From Alphaproteobacteria bacterium (GTDB taxonomy: Bacteria; Pseudomonadota; Alphaproteobacteria; Rhizobiales; Aestuariivirgaceae): DNA of 34,022 nt. This document shows, piece after piece, positions 1 to 8,831 of the stretch. Location: NCBI GenBank assembly GCA_024639035.1, contig JAHEJE010000002.1, forward strand, positions 1 to 34,022, in the 5' to 3' direction. Each line of letters begins with the position of its first letter. Position 1 is the stretch's first letter. Below the pieces are notes generated by a model. The model was not told where the DNA came from and did not search any database. It saw nothing but the letters and a program-made list of their open reading frames with translations. The position numbers and the translations under genes were made by a program.

Positions 1-3000
1 GGTCGCGGTGCTGGTCCACAAGAGTGCTGCGCGCACCGGCCGGTCCGGGTAGATCGCCGCCAGCGCGGCGCGATAAGCGGCCAGTTGGCGGACGTAGCCG
101 GGGTCGGCCTCTTCGATGCGAACAGGCGGCGGGCGGTTGGTCTTATAGTCGACGATCAGCACGCCTTCGCCGGTGACGACCAGCCGGTCGACCTGCCCGG
201 TCAGCCCGACCGGTCCGCTGCCGGTCTCAATCGTTGCCGTCAAAGCGACCTCGGCGCGGCTGCCCGATGCAAAAACCGGCGCGAACACCGGATCATCGAG
301 GATGGCCATGACCTCCTTGAGGATGTCGTCTATCTCAACCTGGCTGAGCTGGTGGGCGGGCAATGTCAGGTAGCGCTGCGCTGCCGGGCGACGCTGCGGT
401 TCGGCTGTTTGCGGCAGTAACTGCAACAGGCGGTGAACGAGATTGCCGCGAGCAAAGCGGCTGGCGTCGACATCGCGCAGAGGCGGCAGAGCCTGTTCGT
501 CCTCTGGCCCGCCAGGGTCGGCTGCGTCCGGCGCCAGCTTCGATGCCGCGACCCGCGCCGGCGCGGCGGCCTCGTCGGGTGCCGGCCGCAATGCCCACGG
601 CGGCGGCGGCACCGGAGTGTGAACCGGTTCGCCGCCCGGGGCTTTCTCTTGCGTCGCCGCATCTTGTTTGCCTTCGATGCGCCAGACCCTGGTGTCTGTC
701 TCGGCGCAGGTGATTTCATCGCCGTCCTCATGCATGACGTTGGCGACAAGCTGATACCAACTGTCCGGCTTCATGTTGCCGGCCCTGTCGGTGTAGCCGC
801 ACACATAGAGGCGGTCGCGGGCCCGGGTCATGGCCACGTACAGCAGGCGGTTTTCTTCCTGCTGCACGCGCCTTTGATAGGCTTCGCCGAGGGCCCGGGT
901 CACGCCGACCTCGGCCGGCTTGCGCAGCCGCCAGAGCGGCAACGCCTCGGGTTGGGCGCTGTCGTCGATCAGGATGGCCGGAACCTTGCGCTTGTCGGGC
1001 ACGTTGTTGGTGTCGGGCAGGATGACGATGTTGGCTTCCAGGCCCTTGGCGCCGTGCACGGTCATCACCCGCACCTCGTTGCCGGAGTGATCCATGTCGC
1101 GCTTGATCTGGATGTCGGCGCCCTCGAGCCAGGCCCTGAAACCGTTCAGATCTGGCGCATGGGACTGTTCGAAGCGCAGGGCCTCGTCGAGCAGGGCATC
1201 GAGCGGGTCCTTGGCCTCAGTACCGAGCCGGGCCAGCATCGCGTAACGCCGGCCGTCTTTGGTCAGGACCCGCGACAGGAAGTCATAGGGCGTTTCAAAC
1301 GCCGCCCGCCGCCGCCAGTCCTGCAGGCATCGCAGCGCCTCACCATAAGGCGCACCGTCGGCGACGCGGCGGTTGAGAACCTGCCACAGGCTCAGCCCAC
1401 CGCGATCATGCGCAAGGGTGAACAGATCGTCGTCGTCAAGCGGCTTTCCATCGTCCCCCGCAACGAGTGGGCTCTTCAGCACCTCGGCCAGCGACAGGTC
1501 ATCGAGCGGCAAGAGGACAAAGCGGATCAGCGACATCAGATCCTGGACCGCGATATGACGGGTCAGGCGCAAGCGGTCGGCGCCGGCCACCGGAATGCCG
1601 CGCAGCTTGAGTGCCCGGACCAGCGCATCGGCAAATGTCGTGCGGTTGCGCACCAGGATCAAGACGTCGCCATAGCGTATCGGGCGCCCGCGCGGCTTCA
1701 GCTCGGTGCCGCCGCTGATCCAGCGATGGATGGTGTCGGCAATTCTTGCCGCCAGCTTCAGGCGTGGATGGGTGCCACGCCGTTCGGTTTCGGGGGCGGC
1801 CCAGAGGTCGCGCTCGTCGCGCTCGGAGGGCTGTTCCGGGGCCCACAGCTCAACCAGGCCGCACTGGCCGGCACGGGTCGGCCGATGGCGGTCGACGCCG
1901 GCGCCCGGCAGCGCCAGGCCGGCGGCGGCCTCGGGCTGGGCAAAGACCCGGTCGACCACATCGAGGATTTCCGGCGCGGAGCGAAACGACACCTGCAGCG
2001 GCACCTGGACAAGCGTCTGGCCGGCACCGGCAGCATGGGCGCTGAAATGCCGGCGCATCTGCTCGAAGGCATCGGGATCGGCGCCCTGGAACGAATAGAT
2101 CGACTGCTTGCGGTCGCCGACAGCGAAGATGGTGCGCTCGATATCCGGCCTGGCGCCGTGGCCGGCAAAGAACTCGGCGCTCAACTGACCGATGATGCGC
2201 CATTGCTCGGGGCTGGTGTCCTGGGCTTCATCGATCAGGACATGATCGAGACCGCCGTCAAGCTTGTAGAGAACCCATTCACCGGACCCGGCGGTCTCCA
2301 ACAGGTCCATCGTCTTGAGGATCAGATCGTCGTAGTCGTAGAGCCCGGCCCGGCGCTTGGAGACTTCATAGTGCTCGAGGATATGCGCCCCCACGGCAAG
2401 CAGCGCCATGGTCGCGCGATGAACTCCGAGCGCCTTGACGTGGTTCACCACAGCGCCGAGGCGGTCGCGTTCGCGATAGAGAAACGCAGCGATGCCCGGA
2501 TGATCGCGCGCCGCCGACTTGGTGAGCACCGAGACATCCTTTCGCGGCGCACCGTCGGCGGTCATGAACAGGGAATGGAGCAGGGAAAATGTTTCGTCAG
2601 CCGAGGGGCTGTCGAGCAATTCGGCAATCAGCGCGGCACGCTTTACGTCGGTCTTGGCGTCGCGGGTGGCAAGTGTCTCGGCAGCGTCCTGATAGCCGGC
2701 AGTGTCCAATCCAGCGACATGGTCTTCGATGACCGCGGCGGCATTTTGCCCGTCACTGGTGCCGAGAACCCGGTGCAAGGCCTGGCTTGCCCGGTCAAGG
2801 TGGGCCGGCGAGGCGACCATCGGCGCCACCTGTCGGCGCTTGTCGATGAACTGACGCACCAGATCGTCGAAGGCGTCCGGCGATGTCTCGGCAGCGAGCA
2901 CGGCGAGACGGCTGGCAATGTCGGAGTGCGGATCTGCCTTTGCCTGCGACAGAACCGCATCGACCGCAGCGCGGCGCAGTTCGCCGGCGTGCTGATCATC

Positions 3001-3447
3001 CATCACTTCAAAGCCGGGCACGACGCCGGCCTCGACGGGAAAGCGCTGCAGCAGCCGCTCGCAGAAGGCATGGATGGTCTGGACCTTCAAGCCGCCGGGG
3101 GTCTCCAGCGCCCGGGTGAACAGCCGCCTGGCGATGGCGTGGTCGGTGTCCTTGAAGGTGGAATGTCCGGTGTGGGTCCAGATCCGCTCCATGAGATCGC
3201 CGTCGGTAAGGGCAATCCAGCCGGCCAGCTCATCGAACAGCCGGGCTGACATCTCCGCTGCCGCCGCCTTGGTGTAGGTCAGGCAGAGGATGCGCTCCGG
3301 CGGTGTACCGGTCAGCAACAGCCGCACCACGCGATTGACCAGAACATGGGTCTTGCCGGAACCGGCATTGGCGTTGACCCAGACCGAACCCTTCGGATCG
3401 GAAGCGCGCGACTGCAGATCGTTCGGCGATGTCCGGTCCGGCGTCAT
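1..3447 (-). CDS. addA: Double-strand break repair helicase-nuclease AddA (3' end truncated by window start)
   Basis: Minus-strand translation from ATG at 3447: MTPDRTSPNDLQSRASDPKGSVWVNANAGSGKTHVLVNRVVRLLLTGTPPERILCLTYTKAAAAEM, a UvrD-type Walker A (NAGSGKT). Near the left edge the minus strand reads ..VLIVDYKTNRPPP.., a RecB/AddA-type nuclease motif. Overlaps the addB stop as ATGA. Absent from the ORF track because no stop lies within the window. Confidence 0.93.
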   Translation of the reverse strand, partial: MTPDRTSPNDLQSRASDPKGSVWVNANAGSGKTHVLVNRVVRLLLTGTPPERILCLTYTKAAAAEMSARLFDELAGWIALTDGDLMERIWTHTGHSTFKDTDHAIARRLFTRALETPGGLKVQTIHAFCERLLQRFPVEAGVVPGFEVMDDQHAGELRRAAVDAVLSQAKADPHSDIASRLAVLAAETSPDAFDDLVRQFIDKRRQVAPMVASPAHLDRASQALHRVLGTSDGQNAAAVIEDHVAGLDTAGYQDAAETLATRDAKTDVKRAALIAELLDSPSADETFSLLHSLFMTADGAPRKDVSVLTKSAARDHPGIAAFLYRERDRLGAVVNHVKALGVHRATMALLAVGAHILEHYEVSKRRAGLYDYDDLILKTMDLLETAGSGEWVLYKLDGGLDHVLIDEAQDTSPEQWRIIGQLSAEFFAGHGARPDIERTIFAVGDRKQSIYSFQGADPDAFEQMRRHFSAHAAGAGQTLVQVPLQVSFRSAPEILDVVDRVFAQPEAAAGLALPGAGVDRHRPTRAGQCGLVELWAPEQPSERDERDLWAAPETERRGTHPRLKLAARIADTIHRWISGGTELKPRGRPIRYGDVLILVRNRTTFADALVRALKLRGIPVAGADRLRLTRHIAVQDLMSLIRFVLLPLDDLSLAEVLKSPLVAGDDGKPLDDDDLFTLAHDRGGLSLWQVLNRRVADGAPYGEALRCLQDWRRRAAFETPYDFLSRVLTKDGRRYAMLARLGTEAKDPLDALLDEALRFEQSHAPDLNGFRAWLEGADIQIKRDMDHSGNEVRVMTVHGAKGLEANIVILPDTNNVPDKRKVPAILIDDSAQPEALPLWRLRKPAEVGVTRALGEAYQRRVQQEENRLLYVAMTRARDRLYVCGYTDRAGNMKPDSWYQLVANVMHEDGDEITCAETDTRVWRIEGKQDAATQEKAPGGEPVHTPVPPPPWALRPAPDEAAAPARVAASKLAPDAADPGGPEDEQALPPLRDVDASRFARGNLVHRLLQLLPQTAEPQRRPAAQRYLTLPAHQLSQVEIDDILKEVMAILDDPVFAPVFASGSRAEVALTATIETGSGPVGLTGQVDRLVVTGEGVLIVDYKTNRPPPVRIEEADPGYVRQLAAYRAALAAIYPDRPVRAALLWTSTAT

Positions 3448-6400
3448 GGCGCAGGCTCCGCATCATCCAGGTGATACCACTCGCGCCAGCGCGACAGGTG
3501 ATCGAAGTCGAAGGCGCGGTCTTCGCGCGAGGCCGCGCCGATGGCCGCATAGGGTCGGTCGGGATCGGCATAGTCGGTCAACAGCGACACGAGCCCCTCG
3601 AACGCCGCGGTCGCGCGGGCGGCCACACCGTCCTCGACGGTTCGCAGTTCGCCCGGTGGATTGCCGCCGGCCAGACGGGCATAGACAAGCTCGCGAACCG
3701 GGACCGGGCCCACGGTCTCGAAGGCACCCTGCATGGCCATATAGGCCTCCAGATCGAGTTGGACGCTGTAGGCATCGCTGGAGGGCTTGGCAGCGGGCAG
3801 CTGCCCGGTCTTGTAGTCGATGAGGCGGACGCCGCCGTCTGCCAGGACATCGATCCGGTCGGCGATGCAGCTCAGGGTGAAGGTTTCGCCGGCGACGTCG
3901 AAGCCATAGGCGGCTTTCTGCTCGACGTGTTGCGCGCACACTCCGGCCCGCCACTGGCGTTCGCGGGCAACGAACCAGTCGGCGATGCGCTGCATCTGCG
4001 GCTGCCAGAAGGCATGGAGCGCCGGGTCGGTCACCCGCTCGTCGAACAGTTGGCGGAATTCGGCCATCAGCAGATCGCCGGCGTCGTGGCCGAGCGGCCC
4101 GGCATGTTTGCGCACGAAGCGTTCAAGCGCCGTGTGCACAAGGTTGCCCCGGTCGCGCCCATCCAGCTTCGGCTCAACATCTTGCAACGGCTCCAGACCG
4201 AGTATGTACTGGGCGAAGATGCCGTAAGGATCGCGAATGAGCCGGTCGATGCGGGTCACCGAGAGCCGCGCCGGGCGGGCGGCAACCGGCGGGCGCGGTT
4301 GCGGCGGCTTGATGCGGTAAGTGTCCCGCGGGCCGGGCGTGTCGATGCCGAGCGCCCAGCCGATCCACGGATCGGCGGGCTGTATCAGGTCTTGCCTGCC
4401 TGCTGCATGCAACAGCGCCTTCATGCGCAGCAGCCAGCGCGAGGCCACGGCCGGCTGGCCATCGATCTTTCGCGACGACGTCATCCACACCTCGCTGCCC
4501 GCCGCCGCCTGGGCAAAATCATGTGCCATAAGGCCAAGGCGCCGTTCCGGCAGTTGCAGGGCGAGCGAGGCCTTTTGCGGCCGGTTCAGCCAGGGGTCAA
4601 TGTCGGCCTCATCGGGCCATGTGCCCTCGTTGAGCCCGGCTATGATCGTTACGTCGGCACGCTGCAACCGGGCCTCGAGCAGACCGTAGATCGCCAGCCG
4701 GGGATGGAGGGCGCGGGCCGGGCGCACCGAGGCGGCCGACATCTGCTTGCGGATCAGCGCGATGTAGTCGCCCGGCGTCAGTTCGGGACATTCATCGGCA
4801 TTGCCATCGAGGACCCGGAACACATCGGCCAGAACCGTCCCCGCTTCACCTTGCCACAATGGCGTGCGGTCCAGTTCGGCGTTGTGTGAAATCGCCTCGG
4901 CGGCGGCGATGTGGGCTGTGATGTAATCGTGCAAGGGGCGCCGGTGCAACCCGGCAAACATCGCCTCCAGATCGGCCAGGGCATCGCGCAATCGTTCGGC
5001 AAGAGCAGAGATGGCCTGCCAGTCGCCGTCGTCCAGGCGTTTGACGCTGGCATGGGCATAAGCGTCGAGCGCGCCGCGCCGTACCTCGACCTCGCGGGTC
5101 AGCACAGCAAGGCCGTGCCCAACCACATGGCCGCGAAACACCGCCGTCTCCAGGTGCCCGGCAGCGCGGGTCAGGTCGGCGCGGGCCATGCCGAAAAGCG
5201 CATATGGATGATCGAGCAGGGCGATCAAACGCGCCGGACGGAAGCCGGCCAGTGCCGCATCGGCCAGCAGCGACAGAAACGCGCCCTGCGGCGAACGCGA
5301 CACCGGTTCACCGGCGCTGTCGTCAACGGAGATGGTCCAGCGGCCAAGCTCGGTCTTCACCTGGCGGGCCAGTTGGCGGTCCGGCGTGACCAGGGCGGCG
5401 GTCCTGCCTGGATGCTCCAGCGTGCGCCGCATGATCAGTGCGACAGCCAAAGCCTCGGCCTGCCGGTCCGGTGCCTGTAGCCAGGTCAATCCGGCGCAGG
5501 CAGCTTCAAACCTGTCGACCCCCTGCCCCACCGTTGCATGCCAGTTGTCGCTGGTGGCGCCCGGCCGCATGACCTCGCTGAGAAACCATCGCCTGTCGGC
5601 GTTGTGGCCAGGCCCGAGCCGACGGACCTCGGATCGGGAAATGCCGATGTGCGCCAGCAGTTCGCGCAGGCCGTATTGCGGATGGTGCGGCTCGAGAACA
5701 TCCCAGCTGTGATCGTCACACTCGAGATCCAGTCCCGGCAATACCACCGCGCCGGCCGGCAGCCAGGCGATGGTCTTCAACAGTTCCGCGGTTGCCGGGA
5801 TTGAGCCGGTCGACCCGGCGGCGATCACCGGGGCGCCGGGCGGCGCCGTGGCGAACAGTTCCGCCTGGGCGCGGATCAGCCGGCTACGCCGCGCCATCTG
5901 ACCGCCCAGGCCACGTTCGGCGAGATAGGCGGGATAACGCACCCGCACGATGTCGAGAAACTCCAGGAAGTCTTCCCGGTGCATCGCCAACTCGCTGTCG
6001 AACAACTGGCGGATCGCATCGATCGGCACTTCATCGGTCTCGAAGCGGTCGATCAGTGCGCCGAGACTCTCGGCCAGCAACATCGCCTGACTGACCGCGT
6101 TCAGGATATGCGCGGCCAACACGCTGTCGCGGCGGCTGTCCAGCCAGTCGGCGATCATCCGGCTGAGCACGAACTGGCGCTGTAGCCGGGATATCTCGGG
6201 CGCGATGTCCAGTTCGGCAACACCGGACACAATGCTGCGGCCCTGGATGTCGTCTTCGTCGGCATCGCCAAGCGGGCGGATTTGCGGCAGCAGGCTGGCC
6301 GGCCGCGCGCCTTGCCCGGCAAAGGCGGTCACGATGGTGCGGACCGCACGGCGGGTCGGAACCAGCACGGTCCAGTCGGCAAGTGCCAGCGGGTCAGGTG

Positions 6401-6509
6401 GTTCAACGCCGGCATGCGGCAGGTCGCCGGCGCGGATGGCGTCGACCAGGGTCGCGGAGAAATCGGCATCTGCGGGAATGGTGAACACATTGGGCCGGCG
6501 GCCCGTCAT
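3444..6509 (-). CDS. addB: Double-strand break repair protein AddB
   Basis: ORF 3444..6629 (-). The likely true start is the internal ATG at 6509 (MTGRRPNVFTIPADADFSATLVDAI), which overlaps the upstream gene stop as ATGA. C-terminal LIDYKTGQLPAAKPSSDAYSVQLDLEAY nuclease motif; adjacent to addA. Confidence 0.92.
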   Translation of the reverse strand: MTGRRPNVFTIPADADFSATLVDAIRAGDLPHAGVEPPDPLALADWTVLVPTRRAVRTIVTAFAGQGARPASLLPQIRPLGDADEDDIQGRSIVSGVAELDIAPEISRLQRQFVLSRMIADWLDSRRDSVLAAHILNAVSQAMLLAESLGALIDRFETDEVPIDAIRQLFDSELAMHREDFLEFLDIVRVRYPAYLAERGLGGQMARRSRLIRAQAELFATAPPGAPVIAAGSTGSIPATAELLKTIAWLPAGAVVLPGLDLECDDHSWDVLEPHHPQYGLRELLAHIGISRSEVRRLGPGHNADRRWFLSEVMRPGATSDNWHATVGQGVDRFEAACAGLTWLQAPDRQAEALAVALIMRRTLEHPGRTAALVTPDRQLARQVKTELGRWTISVDDSAGEPVSRSPQGAFLSLLADAALAGFRPARLIALLDHPYALFGMARADLTRAAGHLETAVFRGHVVGHGLAVLTREVEVRRGALDAYAHASVKRLDDGDWQAISALAERLRDALADLEAMFAGLHRRPLHDYITAHIAAAEAISHNAELDRTPLWQGEAGTVLADVFRVLDGNADECPELTPGDYIALIRKQMSAASVRPARALHPRLAIYGLLEARLQRADVTIIAGLNEGTWPDEADIDPWLNRPQKASLALQLPERRLGLMAHDFAQAAAGSEVWMTSSRKIDGQPAVASRWLLRMKALLHAAGRQDLIQPADPWIGWALGIDTPGPRDTYRIKPPQPRPPVAARPARLSVTRIDRLIRDPYGIFAQYILGLEPLQDVEPKLDGRDRGNLVHTALERFVRKHAGPLGHDAGDLLMAEFRQLFDERVTDPALHAFWQPQMQRIADWFVARERQWRAGVCAQHVEQKAAYGFDVAGETFTLSCIADRIDVLADGGVRLIDYKTGQLPAAKPSSDAYSVQLDLEAYMAMQGAFETVGPVPVRELVYARLAGGNPPGELRTVEDGVAARATAAFEGLVSLLTDYADPDRPYAAIGAASREDRAFDFDHLSRWREWYHLDDAEPAP

Positions 6510-7246
6510 GGCGAGCGGCCTGCAAGAACGGTTTCGGCGGCGCCAATCGCATCGGGGGTTCCGACATGCAGCCACAGGCTGTCGTGGCGCAGTCCGAACA
6601 GGCGGCCCGCTGCCAGCGCCTTGTTCCACAATATGTTCATCGAGAATGCACCGTCCGGGGCGTCCTTGAACACCGCCGGCGACACCAGGTAGCAGCCGGC
6701 ATAGACAAAAGGCGACACATAGGACTCATTGCGCCGCGTCAGGCGGCCTTCTTCGTCCATATCGAAATCGCCGGGTCCGTAGAACCCGACCGAGCTGGTC
6801 ATGTCGGCGACCAGCAGCAGGCAGTCCATGCGCTCGCCATCCCAGACGTTGCGCATTCGCTCAAGGGCCGGTTGCGGGCCGTCGACCCAGAAGCTGTCAC
6901 TGTTGAACACAAAGAACGGCTGATCGCCGAGGCGGTCGAGGGCCTTTGCCACGCCGCCACCGGTGTCGAGCAGGCAATCGCGCTCATCCGACAGGGCAAT
7001 CTCCAGGCCGCGCTGGCGTTTGGCCCAGCGTTCGATCTGCTCGGGCAAGTAATGCAGGTTGACCACCAGGGTGTCGACGCCGGCGGCCCGGATGCGGTCG
7101 ACGGTGTAGTCGATGATGGACTTGCCGGCAACTTTGACCAGCGGCTTGGGGCAATTGTCGGTGAGCGGGCGCATGCGCGTGCCAAGGCCGGCGGCGAGGA
7201 TCATCGCCCTGGTGCCGACGCCATTGGAAGTGTGTTTCGCCATCAC
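6506..7246 (-). CDS. murU: Sugar-1-phosphate nucleotidyltransferase, MurU-like (N-acetylmuramate-1-phosphate uridylyltransferase)
   Basis: AMILAAGLGTRMRPLTDNCPKPLVKVAGKSIIDY is the nucleotidyltransferase signature. It directly follows an AmgK-type kinase domain, as in known amgK-murU pairs. Confidence 0.8.
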   Translation of the reverse strand: MMAKHTSNGVGTRAMILAAGLGTRMRPLTDNCPKPLVKVAGKSIIDYTVDRIRAAGVDTLVVNLHYLPEQIERWAKRQRGLEIALSDERDCLLDTGGGVAKALDRLGDQPFFVFNSDSFWVDGPQPALERMRNVWDGERMDCLLLVADMTSSVGFYGPGDFDMDEEGRLTRRNESYVSPFVYAGCYLVSPAVFKDAPDGAFSMNILWNKALAAGRLFGLRHDSLWLHVGTPDAIGAAETVLAGRSP

Positions 7247-8808
7247 CGTCCGGCTACCAGTTGTTTGCGCAGGTTTTGTGGCAGCCTGGCATCGTACCAG
7301 GCCTTGAGTTCGACCAGCGCCGGGTGGGCGAGATTGCGCTCCAGGGCCGTCGACACGCGGTCGATATGGCGCAGGTATCCGGGTTTGCCGTCGCGCTCGG
7401 CCAGGCGCACGAAGATGCCCAACACCTTCGTTGCCCGTTGGGCCCCGAGAACGGCATAGGCGCGGCGAAAGCCGTCGTCGTCAAAGGTCTGCGAGGTTTC
7501 TTGCGCCGCTGCCTGGCGCCAGGCGCAATAGTAGTCGAGCATCTCTTCCTCCACATCCCTCGGGATGTCGATGCGGGCATCCTGCAGCAGCGAGACAAGG
7601 TCATAGGCGGCATGCCCTAGCAGGGCATCCTGGGTGTCGATCAACCCGACCCGGCCGAGGCCCTGGCGCTGAGGCAGCCAGATGAGATTGGGCGAATGGA
7701 AATCGCGCAGCAGGCACACCTTGGCATCGGTATCGGCATGGCGATAGAGATTGCTCCAAATATCGGTGAAGGCTGTGCGGTCGGCGTCGCTGACAACGGT
7801 TCCGGTCGCCGCCGGCCAGAACCAGTCGAGCAGCAATTCAGCCTCGATCGCAAAGGCATCGCGGTCGAAGGGGGAAACGGTATAAGTCGATCCGTCAGCC
7901 AGTGTGACGGCATCCGGCCATGCCTGCCCGGCCATTTCCGCCAGCACGGTGACGGCGGCCAGCAGGCACTGCGATGTGTCTTCGCCGGCCTTGATCAGAT
8001 CGTAAAAGGTCTGACCCTGGAGATACTCGATCAGCGCCAAACCCGTGCCGAGATCGCAGGCCAGCGTTTGCGGGGCGCTGAAACCGCGGGCCGTCAGTTC
8101 GCCGTTCACGGCAACGACCGAGCGGATGCCGGTGGCGATGTGGGCGATGGAGCTGTATGGCCTGCCATCACGGATCGGCGGCCCGTCCGGGGCATCGGGC
8201 ATGTCCATCAGCAGGCAGCAGCGGCCGTCGGGGAGGGTCAACCTTTCGTAGCGCCGCGAGGAGGCATCGCCCTGAAACAGGCTGCGGTCGGCACCGGCAA
8301 ATTGGCCCGCCGCGATGAACCTTCGCACCAGGCGTAGCCGCTCAAGCCTGCCCGCCCAGTTGCCATGACCGGCGAGCACCGCCCGGCGGCCGGCGCCGGA
8401 AACCGACAGCTCGAGGGTCAACCGGTCGGCCGGCAGGCGCCCGGCCAGCCGGTCGGGCCATTCGATCAGGCATATGTGATTGTCCTCGATGTCTTCGAGG
8501 CCCAGTTCGTCGATTTCACTGGCATCCTCGAGGCGGTAAAGATCGCAATGGGCGACCGGCACCCGCAGATCGTCGTAAAGCTGGATCAGCGTGAAGGTCG
8601 GGCTCGGCACGTCGATGGCCGCGGCGCGTTCGTCAAGGGCGCGGATGACGGCCCGGGCCAGCGTCGTCTTGCCGGCACCGAGGTCTCCGCCGAGGCCAAC
8701 CCAATCTCCGGCCGAGAGAAACAGCGCCAGCTCGCGGCCCAGCGCCTCCGTTTCACCTTGACCGGCAAGATCAAGGGTCATTTCAAACGCTGCGGGGTTG
8801 GTTGTCAT
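7243..8808 (-). CDS. Fusion protein: N-terminal TsaE (tRNA t6A biosynthesis ATPase) plus C-terminal aminoglycoside phosphotransferase-like / AmgK-type sugar kinase
   Basis: N-terminus LGGDLGAGKTTLARAVIRAL..VPSPTFTLIQLYDD..VAHCDLYRLEDASEIDELGLED is TsaE-like. C-terminus has LLRDFHSPNLIWLPQRQGLGRVGLIDTQDALLGHAAYDLVSLLQDAR, an APH-fold catalytic region. Confidence 0.88.
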   Translation of the reverse strand: MTTNPAAFEMTLDLAGQGETEALGRELALFLSAGDWVGLGGDLGAGKTTLARAVIRALDERAAAIDVPSPTFTLIQLYDDLRVPVAHCDLYRLEDASEIDELGLEDIEDNHICLIEWPDRLAGRLPADRLTLELSVSGAGRRAVLAGHGNWAGRLERLRLVRRFIAAGQFAGADRSLFQGDASSRRYERLTLPDGRCCLLMDMPDAPDGPPIRDGRPYSSIAHIATGIRSVVAVNGELTARGFSAPQTLACDLGTGLALIEYLQGQTFYDLIKAGEDTSQCLLAAVTVLAEMAGQAWPDAVTLADGSTYTVSPFDRDAFAIEAELLLDWFWPAATGTVVSDADRTAFTDIWSNLYRHADTDAKVCLLRDFHSPNLIWLPQRQGLGRVGLIDTQDALLGHAAYDLVSLLQDARIDIPRDVEEEMLDYYCAWRQAAAQETSQTFDDDGFRRAYAVLGAQRATKVLGIFVRLAERDGKPGYLRHIDRVSTALERNLAHPALVELKAWYDARLPQNLRKQLVAGR

Positions 8809-8831
8809 TGCGGACCCTAACCAAGCTGGCC

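Noticed and set aside
433-3249. 938-aa plus-strand ORF
   Set aside because: Antisense to addA, whose minus-strand translation has clear helicase and nuclease motifs; long antisense ORFs are expected from high-GC codon bias.
3429-4889. 486-aa plus-strand ORF
   Set aside because: Antisense to addB; no recognisable domain.
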